From assembly GCA_002946415.1 (NCBI GenBank), contig NJPS01000010.1:124001-188000 (forward strand): a stretch of DNA of 64,000 nt. Direction: 5' to 3'. Positions 11,787-23,269 of this stretch are shown one piece after another. The position numbers were made by a program, and so were the translations under genes. Position 1 is the first letter of the stretch. Each line of letters begins with the position of its first letter. Source of the stretch: Rutstroemia sp. NJR-2017a BVV2 (lineage: Eukaryota; Ascomycota; Leotiomycetes; Helotiales; Rutstroemiaceae). The notes under the pieces were generated by a model. That model searched no databases. It saw only the letters and a list, made by a program, of their open reading frames with translations, and had not been told where the DNA came from.

Positions 11787-13275
11787 TCAAAGGCTAGACT
11801 TCTTGTGTTTTAGAGGCATTGGCAATTTCACCAGGTCCAGCCACTTCTGTGACACAGCCAACATGTCATTTGTCGACTTCTGTGTGTCATATTTTCCAAT
11901 GGCTTTCTCGTCAGCTCTGAACTGAACCATCTTCTTTCCCATCCACTCTCCTATGACACTTGCACACGCTTTGACATTCTCCAACGGAACCATATGACCC
12001 AAACTCTCAAACACATACTTCTCAACTTCCCCCGCTTTGGCGCCTCCACTTCCTCCAAGCCCGCTTCCAGTCCGTTCCATCTTTTCATCCTGTCGCTCCG
12101 GGGCCGACAAATAACTTTTGGCACCAAAAATGAAGAGAACACTAGGTCGTAGATAGATCAAATATTCTTGTGCGATGGCAACCTCAGGACGGTAGAAGAG
12201 AAGCCCTCTCTGTGCTGAATTGATGTCTGGAAAAAGCAGACGATCGACTCTATTCATACTGGTTTCAGGGTCGGATCCTTCGAAGTTCGGACGTAGGAAT
12301 GACCATACTTCTTGATGCCTTGTTGTCGTGAGAGTATAAGAGCCTTCTTTCACAGTTTCGGAGACAGGGTATAGAGCTGTAGGTACTCTCCTGATACCAT
12401 ATTTTAGATAATTCTCTAGTACCCGTGAATCCAAGCCAGCGAAGAATTTGTTCTTCTTAAAAGCGACAGAAGCAGCGGAATAAGATGGCCAAAGGTCGGG
12501 TCGGTAGCTGGAAGGGTGTGCAACGTTCATCCCAGGTGGAGGTGATGATTGGATAATTGGCTCCATGAGGATGAGGCTTGTGAAGAGTCTCGGATGCATG
12601 ATTGACAGCCCAACACTAAAATTTTGTTAGTAGGCTCCAATTGAGCTTTGGGGTCACTCGCAGCTGGGTTGCACCAAAGCTATGTCCTATTCCGATTATG
12701 GGTCGAGGCATTTGCTCTCTAAAAATGTTGATCATGTGCAGCAGATCCCTTGAATGATCGAAATATGAATCTACAGATATATCATTAAGTAGCCGCATTT
12801 TGTAGTGATGTTTGGGAAAACTCAAGCCTACTGTCATCGCCTTGTATATGTTCATTCACAACACCGCTGGCTCCCTGATTAGATACGTCTGCAATCCATA
12901 TGTTCCTAATCTGAAAATTGAACTGCCCCGATAATTGTATTAAATCATCCCACAGTGGTTCGTAAGCCTCCTAGAGTGATTGATTTCAGTCCAATGAGTC
13001 CTTCTATGCCACAGAGAATCGCAAGCAAGAAGGTTTAGTAGTTGAGGAAGTTGTGGAGAAGAACTGTGAAATGTCTCTACCTTTGGGAATCCATTGGCAT
13101 GTGTCGCAACGATAGTAATGGCGTCGTCTAATGGCCGTTTGGTGGATATTGGTTGATATTGTTTAATTGCGAGCTTCAGTACATCTTCTTGGCGTGTTCT
13201 GGTGCTTCGCGGATACTCTCGAAGGTGCTGGCATGGGATGGTATGCTCGAAAATATTGAAGTACTGCGAGGACAT
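11787..13275 (-). CDS. Alpha/beta hydrolase, AKT2/Lpx1-like, 4 exons with a GC-AG intron
   Basis: Exons 13275-13081, 12970-12832, 12770-12662 and 12615-11787 close to 423 aa. The start lies before a conserved N-terminal block of this family (EHTIPCQHLREYPRST, then QEDVLKLAIKQY). THANGFPKE holds the oxyanion-hole region. The nucleophile elbow is GIGHSFGATQL (GHSFG), and SLGHMVPLE contains the likely catalytic His. Homologues include yeast peroxisomal lipase Lpx1 and Alternaria AKT2-type proteins used in secondary metabolism. The last three residues are Ser-Ser-Leu, only a weak variant of a peroxisomal PTS1, so location is uncertain. Intron 3 begins GC (GCGAGT) and ends TTTTAG with a CTAAC branch point; only this keeps the frame between TQL and GLSIMHP. 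Substrate unknown. Confidence 0.85.
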
Positions 13276-13620
13276 TGTTTGTGTTTATGCGCGAGCGGGG
13301 CATATGTTCAAAAGAAAGGAAGATGGAATTGCGACATTACGAATATTGCGGGAATTATTCCACTGCTTATATATCAATATTCTTACAGTACGTAGGTGAT
13401 GGATCGCTGCCCTTAAAGCAGCTATGAGAGTCGAATAGCAAAAGTTTCACTTCTCCCCCACCTCTTAAACTGATCTTGGCACATTACCATTCCAATAGAT
13501 CTTTTCTTTGTAATTATTGTACATAATATAACTTATGATCACTCAGTAAGGTTACATATTCCACAACGGCACCCAACTCAAATTATATTTTCGCAAAATC
13601 ATACATGCAAACTCAATGTT
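13276..13620. other. Intergenic spacer
   Basis: Spacer of 345 bp between two minus-strand genes, AT-rich. It would hold the promoter of the hydrolase and the 3' end of the SAT4-type gene. No feature seen. Confidence 0.4.
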
Positions 13621-14960
13621 TTACCTCCACTCCTGTTCGACGTAGACATCATTGCGGACACGTATTTGGTTTGGACCTAGCCCTCGCTCTACATCATCTT
13701 TGGATATATTTACCAATCGGATATCATCTGCCGTCTCAAGGTTCCCAACAACCGCTTCGATACTCTCACGACTTCCTTTAAGTTCTTTGAATCCAGCAGA
13801 GGATTTTCTGTTGCCTTCGATGTTTCTTGATCCCAAAGATCGAGAAGGACGCTGTAATCCTGATGAACCACCCGATGCAGTCGATTTCTTAAGTAAATGC
13901 GTTTTCGTGAGGAAGTCGAGAAGGAGGGGCCGATAAGTGGGCAGGCAGGCGGCAATAAGGTAAACGTCAGGCTCAACGAGGGTCCAAGTCATGAGATCGA
14001 CAGATGACCAAGTTCCATCTTCGAGAGCGCTACCCTTGAAGAATGAGTCGAACCGAAGGATAGAAGTAGCCAAGCCGCTAATTTGTGAAATGAGAATTTG
14101 TTAGCGACGTATTGGATTATTCAATCTACAGTTAGGGATGAAATATATGCCTCCTGAGATCTTACTCACATGCTTCCTGTTAGAAACGTCAAAGTTAACC
14201 CGATCTTCATATTTCTCGACGTATGTAGTTTCCATACCATGGGCATAGGAATAATCAAAATTGCCAAGTCTGTAATGATATTCGGCAGAGAGCCCCAGCG
14301 GTAGAACAGACTTTCGTTATAACATGATCCTCCAGGAATCTTTCGGTCCCAATTGAAAGGAAATGGACGGCATAAGTTCAATGTCATAACAGAACATACG
14401 ATTCCTGTGGCTGTAACAATGAAGGCGAGAAAGTAAACGAGGTTGCGATATAATGGTATTGTGAAAATTCGTAAATATAATGCTAAGATAGCGAGTTTCG
14501 GAATTCCGACCATGGCAAAGTAATAAAAAGAAACCGCAAGAAGGTATTTGTAGTATGATGTGACGATCGGAGGATTGATTTGTTCCAATGCGTCGAGGTG
14601 ACGACCAACACCACCATATTTAACAAAGCCTAATTCTCAGAAACATAGGTATCAGTAGCTAATACATGATGGAATACACAAGTACTCAGAAAAGAGATCG
14701 AGCGAAGTGCTCTGGGCTTCTCGCTCACTTGTTTACTTACAAATGGCTAGCGCTGAAGCGCCAATTTGAATCACGAAAGAAACGAGCACGATATAGTCAT
14801 CAAGACCCCATTCTGCTTTGCTCAGACGCCGAGAATACACGCGCAAGGCGACGAATATTGTTATGATTGGGATAAAGGCAATAGCGACAGCAATGAGCTG
14901 TCCGCCACTGTATTCCGATATGTAGTCAGGGGAAAGTGGGGATGCTTGAGAGGCGGACAT
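13621..14960 (-). CDS. SAT4 / PTH11-type integral membrane protein, 3 exons
   Basis: Fungal rhodopsin-like (SAT4 family) seven-helix membrane protein. Exons 14960-14741, 14629-14170 and 14077-13621 close to 378 aa. The start is MSASQASPLSP. Signatures: ALRVYSRRLSKAEWGLDDY after helix 1, FVKYGGVGRHLDAL, FAMVGIPKLAILALYLRIF, NLCRPFPFNWDR with CYN, PNIITDLAILIIPMPMVWKL and FRTLGI-equivalent SILRFDSFF near the end. The cytosolic tail (about 280-378) is polar and Ser-rich. Members are often called PTH11-like receptors, but a sensing role has been shown for only a few; some sit in metabolite clusters with unknown job. No cysteine-rich CFEM domain precedes the helices. Confidence 0.88.
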
Positions 14961-16425
14961 CTTGCAATTTGGCTCATAAAAGAAAGAGATAGAAGCGAAC
15001 GGGCGAATATCATGACGTTTAGAACGGTAGAGCTGAAGTGCAAAACAGTCTACAGAGTATGGGATATATCAACATAGCATAAATGAAGAAGCGGGTAGAG
15101 CATAGAAGGCACAGTACGCACAAGGGGCATAATCCAACAGTTTGAATCGGTAATACTGTATTCATACCCATGCTTACCGTTTCATCAACCCTGCATATGG
15201 ATTTTAACCCAAGAAAAAGGAGGGTAACCATACAAAGGTGATAGTAGTCTATTTCACAGTGCTGAGAGATTTGGGTAACCAAGTACACTTATCGACTATT
15301 GGGTTACTCAACTTGCAAAAGAGCTTATGGAATCTTGAAAGTGAAAAAAAGATACTGAAGGGTGCAGAGCAAATGGAGTATAACCAGCGAGAAATTAACG
15401 AGATTGACATCCTTATGCATGATCATCGTTTTATCCTCGAAAAACTCACCTGTGTATGGGAGTCAATCGGTTCCTGTATATGGGATGGGATAAGGTATAT
15501 GGACTGAGAGGGTGTGGAATAAGGGCCGCTGCCCGATCCTTTCCTGTACACGGATTGGTTGCTCTATGATATGCGATTCATATCTCCGAATAATATGCTT
15601 TTTCGGATGTAGCACTCAGAAGTCGCAGAATTGAGGCGGGCATACCGAAGAAACTCAAGAAATAATGTAAGTGGGAGAGGGAAGGTATGTATTGTGGCTT
15701 GATTAGCCATTCGATCGGCACTCTTTGTCCACAATGCAAAAAAGGTAAAAGACAACGTCTTTCCTTCCTTTGACGCGGAAAACTTACTCCCCTACTTTGG
15801 AAGTTAAGTTAGTGGCATTTTAAATCACTTCCCTGCTTCGAGTAATCCTGTCCGTTCTAAGCCCCTGACCGAGTGGGATTCATGTAACGTCTTACCTCGG
15901 ATGATGATGATAAAAGTATATTACCAACAAGATACGATATTATCATTCCAACACCACCAATCGGAATCCGTGCTATGTCTATGCGGAAGGAAGGACCCAT
16001 AACCCGCGTCCGCCGCTTTTGAGATAGATAACCGTAAATCTGACCACTGAATACCCCTTACGCGGGGGGAAGACCCGGGGTTTCTAGACAGAAGAACTAT
16101 CCTATTTTTGTTCAAGGTACCGCTCATGAGTACCGATTAGTAGTACCTTGAAATATATATGTATCATTATCTCAATATGGACTAGCGCTAGCATTCAATC
16201 CAGTGATATGTATGTTTAAAAATAGTCCCAGAATTTGTAAACGTTTTCACTTCAAAGGGTAACCTGCTGTAACGAGAATTACTTCATATGGTTAATCTTC
16301 ATTTCTACAAATTCTGGTGCTCTGAGAGAATGATTCAATCTCCATCAATATAAACAAGCTATGCTTATGAACGATATACTTTGAGAAAGACAGATCACTA
16401 CCTCATAACCTATCATACTACCACC
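14961..16425. other. Divergent intergenic region, no gene recognised
   Basis: About 1.46 kb between the SAT4-type gene and the A-T-R enzyme. An open frame at 15238-15507 (+) has no domain and lies in AT-rich sequence. Just before the downstream gene an AATATAAAC TATA-like box (about 16348) precedes the ideal initiation context ACCACCATGG. Confidence 0.45.
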
Positions 16426-19400
16426 ATGGCTTCGTTTGCTATCAATGGAGCAGGAACTCCCTCACCAAAAAATAAGACCCTCCTCGTACACATTATCGAT
16501 CACATGGCTAAGACGAAGCCACAAGCTTTGTACGCTGAATTTCCAATCTCGCCAGTAACTTACGATGAGGGCTTCCGCAAAGTAACCTACCAGGCTTTTG
16601 CTAATGCCATCAATGGGATTGCTTGGTACTTGCACGAGAATCTTGGAGCGGGAAAGGAACTCGAAACGCTGGCATATATTGGACTCAACAATTTCATTTA
16701 CCCTCCACTGATTTTGGGAGCCGTTAAAGCAGGCTACAAGGTAGGGAAGACTCATGGCAGAATTTAGTTCATTACTGATCTAGTTGTCTTTTTAGGTTCT
16801 CCTTCTATCACCACGAAATAGTGTCGCAGGTCAGCTTGGGCTCATTCGAGCTACAAAATGCAAAACACTTATTACTTCTGGTCATTCTTTACCAGCTGTG
16901 GCTTCAATCCTGAATACCACAGGTCATGGGCTCCAAAAATTGGAGATCCCAACCATTGAGAAACTTTTGACAACCCCAACAAAGCACTACCCATACGAAA
17001 AGACATTCGATGAGGTTTGCGATGAGCCCCTGGTTGTCATGCACACTTCGGGCTCAACGGGCTTTCCTAAACCCATAAATTGGACGCACGGATTTTGTGC
17101 AGCCTTTGCAACGTCATTGTCATTAGATCCACCACCAGGTTTCAAAAGCATTGACAAGATGTACGAAGGAAATCGTATCTTTGTAATGTTCCCTGCATTC
17201 CACGTAAGTACTTGTGCTATTTCTTGTTCAACGCCCATTCAAATGCACACAGTACAGCACCTGCTGACTCAGGAATAGGCGGCTTACATTGCACACGTTC
17301 TTGTCAATGGAATAACGTTTCAGAGCTCGATCATCCTTCCATTACAAGCTGCGATCCCCTCGGCACAGTCTCTGTCCGGAGCATTAAAGAATAACAAATT
17401 TGATGTTGCCTTCGTAGTGCCATCCATACTAGAAGAAATGAGCAAATCACCGGAGCTTTTAGACCACATCTCTACGAACCTGGATACTATAGTGTATTCT
17501 GGAGGGGACGTTCCACTTGGCTGTGGCAACGTCGTCGCATCTCGTGTTCCACTCATCAATTTCTACGGGACCACTGAAGGCGCAAGTCTTCCTTTAGTTC
17601 GACTAGAAACTGATACAGCACGGGAAGACTGGAAGTTTCTTCATATACATCCCGAAGCAGGAGTAGAGTTTCGCCCTTACACTGACAGTATATACGAATT
17701 ATTCATCGTGCGTGAAGCGAGGTTGGAAAACCATCAGCAAGTATTCAAGACATTCCCCGAACTACAAGAATACCAAACCCACGATCTTTTTGTTCCTCAT
17801 TCCTCGAAACCCAATCGATGGAGCCATTATGGGAGATCTGACGATGTAATTGTTCTCGCAAATGGAGAGAAAACATACCCTGTCCCAAATGAACAACATA
17901 TCTTGTCTAGCCATCGGGAGATTAGCGGCGTAATTATTGCCGGCTCGCAACGATTTCAGACGTCGTTGTTGCTAGAACTTGTCGATAAAGAAGAATTAAC
18001 TCCCACGAACAGAGCAAGCTTGATGGAGAAAATCTGGCCTTCGGTTGAAGAAACAAATGAAGCATGCCCAACACATGCTCGAATAGCTAAATCCCACGTT
18101 CTATTTGTTCCTCCGGATCGTCCCATGATTAGGACGCCCAAGGGAACCATTATGAGAGCAGCTAGCCTAAAACAGTATGTTGAGGAGCTTAATGAACTCT
18201 ATGCAAGGGCAGACCAACTTTTGATCGATTCGAGTGCAGCTTCAGCACCGCGCGTCGATCCCCAGGATTATGAAAGTGTGCTAGTTTATCTGAGATATAC
18301 CCTCTCTGGACTCACAGGCTTGAACTTCGAGAATGAAGATAATTTCTTCATACAGGGTATGGATTCTTTGCAGGCTCTACTGCTCACGCGAAATCTGAAG
18401 CAAGATTTCGGACTCCCACAATTGGCCCCCAACGATGTATACCAGAATCCTTCGCTCAATTCACTTGCACGAACTCTACAAACAGCTTTGAAAGAGCCAC
18501 AGGATGTGGAGTCACTACCGAGTTCAGGCACAACACGCGAGGGAGTAATTGAAGCTATGTATGCGGAATATTGCAGCTTGATTGACCGCATTCCTCCTCC
18601 TCAACACGCTCATGCTTCCTTTCCCAGATTAGACGGTGGAAGTATCCTCCTCACTGGCTCTACAGGCGGCCTAGGGTCTCATATCCTGCAGTATCTACTG
18701 ACTGCGACGACTGCTGCTCATATCTATTGTCTCAATAGGTCTACAGATAGTAGATCATTACAGGTTGAGAGGAACAAGATTCGTGACTTACTCACCGAAT
18801 TCCCAGATAACCGTATCACGTTTCTCTCCGGGGATCTTTCAAAGTCGAAGCTAGGACTAGGAGATGAAGTCTATGCTTCTCTGCTGAAAAGTGTTACTCA
18901 CATCATTCACAATGCTTGGCCTGTCAACTTCCACATCAACTTATCATCCTTTCAGCCAAGCATTTTAGGAGTTGTCAATTTAGCCAGATTTGCAAGCGAA
19001 ACTTGGCAGTCTCCCTCCCTTTTGTACATATCCTCGGTCAGCGCAGTCTCTAACTTCAGTGCTGGCAATGGCTCAGTCAACCGCATTCCCGAGGGAATTA
19101 TCAATGCGTTTTCAGCACCACTAGCTATGGGATATGGCGAAAGCAAATATCTCTCGGAGCGCATTTTGGACTATGCCACGAGAAGACTCCCAATACACGT
19201 GAATATTGCACGAGTTGGCCAGATATCTGGTCCCGTTCAAGGAAAAGCACCTTGGAGCAGAGATGAATGGTTTCCCAGTCTGATAATCTCGTCATCATTT
19301 GTTGGTGCAGTGCCAGACTCTTTGGGGGTGGATTTGAGCAGGATTGACTGGATACCAGTCGATGCTCTTGCAGAGATTTTACTTGAGCTTTGCCAGGTGC

Positions 19401-19822
19401 CACCACTAGGTGGAAGGATTGATGGCGCAAATGTATTCAATTTGCTTAATCTACACCAGACACAGTGGGAAGAATTTGTGCCGGGAGTCATCGAAACTCT
19501 GTCTTCTGGCAGGCATACAAAGATCAATATCGAGAAAGTAAGCTTTGATAGCTGGATCAAGAAAATAGAAGAAGTAGCGGATCAGCAATTTAATGGCAGT
19601 ATAGAAGAGAGCAAGGCGAAGGAAATGGATGTCGACCGCTTGGTGAGGGTAAACCCGGCAATCAAATTGCTACAATTTTACAAGGCAGAAGGAATGAGAC
19701 AGCGGTACAATGAGTGGGAGACAGGGAGGGCGCAGGAGCATAGCCAAAGACTCGTAAGTCTAGGGAGGGTGGAGAGAACATGGATGGATAAATGGATAAA
19801 GGGCTGGTTGAGCGACAATTGA
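16426..19822 (+). CDS. NRPS-like adenylation-thiolation-reductase (A-T-R) enzyme, 3 exons
   Basis: Carboxylic acid reductase-type enzyme: activates an acid with ATP, loads it on phosphopantetheine and reduces it off with NADPH. Exons 16426-16740, 16796-17203 and 17279-19822 close to 1088 aa. The start ATG sits in ACCACCATGG. Adenylation domain about 20-520: MHTSGSTGFPKP (A3, near 187), NFYGTTEG (A5, near 336), HYGRSDD (A7) and TPKGTIMR (A10 Lys). Carrier domain with IQGMDSLQAL (Ser near 603). Thioester-reductase domain from about 695: TGSTGGLGSHIL nucleotide fold, ISSVSAVSN, and YGESKYLSERIL with catalytic Tyr and Lys. No condensation domain. All core residues are intact. Followed on the same strand, 770 bp on, by an aromatic amino acid lyase, suggesting an aryl or cinnamyl acid substrate; that is inference, since adenylation specificity cannot be read with certainty. 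Confidence 0.93.
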
Positions 19823-20591
19823 TAATTCTAGCAACGACCACCAGTGGGGTTTGAGGAAGCCTGCTGAATTATGTAATCACACTCACTTTGCTCACCAGTG
19901 GCTGCTCATTAGTCGCGTCGTAATGCTCAGCAAGAGGGTGGTTAACCTGGTCTACGCAGTGTTAAGATAAAAAGCTTGTTTAGGTAAAAGACCTATCGAA
20001 CCACAAGACAACAGATAGTTAAGAGATTGGTCAAGAGATCATGATTGCATAAAGGATCGCATATTCCGTGCTAGGTGGTACTCGGCGGTACCCAAGTAGA
20101 GTAAATCCGATGAAAAGTTGGAATTGAGGTTGTACTTACTAGTTAATCACTTGAGGTGTGAGTGGAGACCTTAACACAAGGGGGCTTTTAACCTAATTGC
20201 ACTAAGCTAATTAGGGAAGTATACTCTGAGCGGAGCACCTTCCTCTAATATGAAGAAGCACTAGTGTGGCTCAGTTAATGGACTGGTAAGATTGAATCTC
20301 AACATGCGGGGGTACGAGGTCTGACAGGCCTGCGACAGCCTTCATTCGTCCGCGCATGCCTTCAACCGTTTGGTAATGTACAGTGCCATGCCAAAAGTAT
20401 TTGGACAGGGTCCGTGCGTTCCTCACCAATTTTTTGTCATTTTGGTGATAAATGCACGGACCTTGTCCAAATACTTTTGGCATGGCACTGTATCTACAAG
20501 ACCACCCACTTCATGCTTTGGTCTGACTACGTTGTAACTTACCTTCTTTTCCGATCCCAATAATATCACTATTTCTGGTCCTGTGGCTATA
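19823..20591. other. Intergenic region between A-T-R enzyme and lyase
   Basis: About 770 bp holding the promoter of the lyase gene and the palindromic element at 20381-20490. Otherwise no feature is seen. Confidence 0.5.
20381..20490. mobile_element. Palindromic MITE with Tc1/mariner-like termini
   Basis: A 110-bp foldback element. The left arm starts CAGTGCCATGCCAAAAGTAT and the right arm is its reverse complement; pairing runs through the GGTCCGTGCA part of each arm, leaving a short AT-rich centre. It is flanked on both sides by TA (20379-20380 and 20491-20492), the target duplication of Tc1/mariner transposases, and CAGTGC..AAAAGTATTTGGACA resembles their termini. It has no coding capacity, so movement would need a transposase elsewhere. 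It sits about 100 bp upstream of the lyase start codon. Confidence 0.85.
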
Positions 20592-23130
20592 ATGACGACT
20601 AAAATGTCATACAGTCATACGGTGTTGTCTCAGTGGCAAAGTTTCATCAAGCAGATTGGCACCGAGTTCAAAGAAGACTCAGCTGGCGTCGCTATCGATG
20701 GAAAGAGTCTGGATCTTTCCATCGTTGTAGCTGTTGCTCGGTCAGTACGGTTCCAGAGCTTCTACGTTCTTATCACTGCGACTGACTGAGTTGCAGACAC
20801 GGAACACCGGTGCATCTAACCGATGAAGCTCTCCGGATCATGCAGCATAGCATCAGTGTTATCCAGCGAGCACTAGAGCAAGGAAAAGTGGTCTATGGTT
20901 TGTGCACAATCTATCATGTATTTTTGTATTCAGAGGTAGTCGTGTTATTCAGCAAAGTATCACCGAAACCCGAGAATAGTATTGTAAACTCACTTGAAAA
21001 ATGATTTCTACACATTCCATTCTAATGCGTGAAGACTAGCTGAAACTTCAAAAAGGTGTAAATACTGGGTTCGGTGGAAGCGCGGACACTCGAATTCTCG
21101 AAATGGATAACATTCAGAGCACAATCGTGCAAGAACTTCAGTGTGGAATTCTGAACATGCCGGCGGTGCTGAACGATCTTTATTCCCCTGGACCATTACC
21201 CCTCAGTCATGAGTCCACATGTATGCCTGAATCTTGGGTGCGAGCAGCAATGCTTCTTCGCGTAAATTCTCTTGCATGTGGCTTTTCTGGAGTTCGCCCA
21301 GTGCTGGTTCGAAGCATATTGCATCTTTTGAAAAAAGACATTATCCCTCAAGTTCCACTACGCGGTAGTATATCGGCTTCGGGGGATTTGATGCCATTAT
21401 CCTACATTGCAGGGGCTATTCAGGGGAGCCCTAATGTTCGAGTATGGACAGGGGTACGTGGACAGAGAGTAACAGTGACTGCTGATGTTGCTTTGCGCGA
21501 CGCATCACTGCCGCCTGTTGTACTTCATCCAAAGGAAGGTCTTGCTATTGTTAATGGAACGGCAGTGTCTACAGGTGTGGCAGCAATGGCGATGCAAGAT
21601 GCAAATTGCTTAGCTGTGCTATCACAGGTTCTTACGAGCATGACAGTTGAAGCTTTGCTGGGATCAAGAGAAAGTTTCGATCCTTTGTTTGCACAGGTTC
21701 GGCCTCATTTGGGTCAAATTGAAGCGGCGCGCAACATCTACTCCTTCCTCGCCGGATCGCGGCTAGTCAAGTCCGCCGACATCGAGCTGAATGAGGGCTT
21801 GCTCTACCAGGATAGGTATTCTATCCGTACTGCATCTCAGTGGATTGGTCCCGTCCTTGAAGACTTTCAGTTGGCATATCAGCAGATACTAACCGAATGC
21901 AACTCTGTTACCGACAACCCTCTAGTAGATACAAGGGAACTCATTGGTCGTGTTCTGAATGGCGGAAACTTTCAGGCTAGAGCCATAACATCCGCAATGG
22001 AAAAGACTCGTCAGGGGATTCAAACCATCGGTCAAATGCTTTTCACGCAGTGTACAGAGCTTATGAATCCTAGACTAAGTCAAGGCTTGGTAAGTGCCGT
22101 TTCCTTCAGCCTTTCTCCCGGTCAAAACCTCAGCAATCTGATTAGTTGAGGTACAAAACTGCTATCACGTTAGCAATACATACTCTATATCAACTTCTGT
22201 GAAACTTCCCCTTTCTGAAACAGAATCTCATTTGCACACGATTGATCATAATGATGGACACTAACATCATATTTTCAACCACAGCCCCCTAACCTTGCTG
22301 CTGATAATCCATCCTCATCATGGCTTCTGAAGCCACTCGACATCCTCACGGCAGCTCTTCAATCGGAGCTTGGTTTTCTATCTAGCTCGGCTGGGTCTCA
22401 CGTGCAGCCTGCTGAAATGGGCAATCAGGCTCTCAACTCGCTCGCACTTATTTCGGCCCGTTATACTCATACAGCTCTTGAAGTCCTGTCGCAGCTCGCT
22501 GCTGCACATCTCCTTAGTCTTTGTCAAGCACTTGATTTGCGAGCTTTGCACCAGTCTTTTTTACAGGCTTTCGAACCACTTCTAAAGAACGCAATCATAG
22601 AACTTTTCAATATCCCTAATCAGAACAACAAAGAAAGAGAAGACAACCAAGATCTGTTCTGGAATGCGATATGGGTTAAAACGAAGAAACTTCTCAACGA
22701 AACCGTCAGCATGGAATCAAAGATCCGTTTCCAGGTCATATTCAAGGCACTTCAACCCTTGCTTCTCGATGCTTACTCTACAGGTTCCGCAGCGTTTTCA
22801 TCGCAGGATTTTGTCTTAAAGCTGCAGGATTGGACACAAGTCAACGCCGGAAAGGCGATGGAGTGCTATGTTATCAGCCGTGAAACATATTTTGAGAACC
22901 CCGATGCCTCGCCCTTACTTGGAGTGGCTGCAAGCCATATGTACAAATTTGTGAGGCAGACACTGGGAGTTCCATTTCTGAGGAGAGAGATTATGTTTGT
23001 AAGTGAAAAGACAGGGAGGAAGCGTGTAACAGTTGGGGAGTGCGTGAGCATAATTTATGCGTCAATCCGGGATGGTCGGCTGTTTACTCCTGTGATGGAG
23101 TGCTTGTCTCGCGTTCATATGGAATCGTAA
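20592..23130 (+). CDS. Aromatic amino acid ammonia-lyase (PAL family), 4 exons
   Basis: MIO-dependent lyase that would remove ammonia from Phe or Tyr to give cinnamate or coumarate. Exons 20592-20740, 20797-20897, 21056-22089 and 22285-23130 close to 709 aa, the usual fungal PAL length. The start is MTTKMSYSH; an upstream in-frame GTG is ignored. Catalytic Tyr83 lies in VYGVNTGFGGSADTR; the self-cyclising Ala191-Ser192-Gly193 is in RGSISASGDLMPLSY; further signatures are EGLAIVNGT, QDRYSIRTASQWIGP, SVTDNPLVD and NGGNFQA. The C-terminal helical extension of fungal/plant PALs is present. The two positions that set Phe/Tyr preference read Glu110-Leu111 by ungapped alignment from the catalytic Tyr, unlike the usual Phe-Leu, His-Leu or His-Gln. 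Same strand as the A-T-R enzyme; a MITE lies in its promoter. Confidence 0.93.
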
Positions 23131-23269
23131 ACGGTGAATACCCAACATCTCCGAGGTACTTGTATCATAGAGGAAGAATCGCACGCAAAATCTAGAGGTA
23201 GATTAAAATACAGTACGTATTAGATTTTCATTCCGATATCAAATTGCTTGTAATTATGTGAAGATGCAA

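Noticed and set aside
15238..15507. Plus-strand ORF of 89 codons between SAT4 and A-T-R genes
   Set aside because: AT-rich, no domain, no splice-supported continuation.
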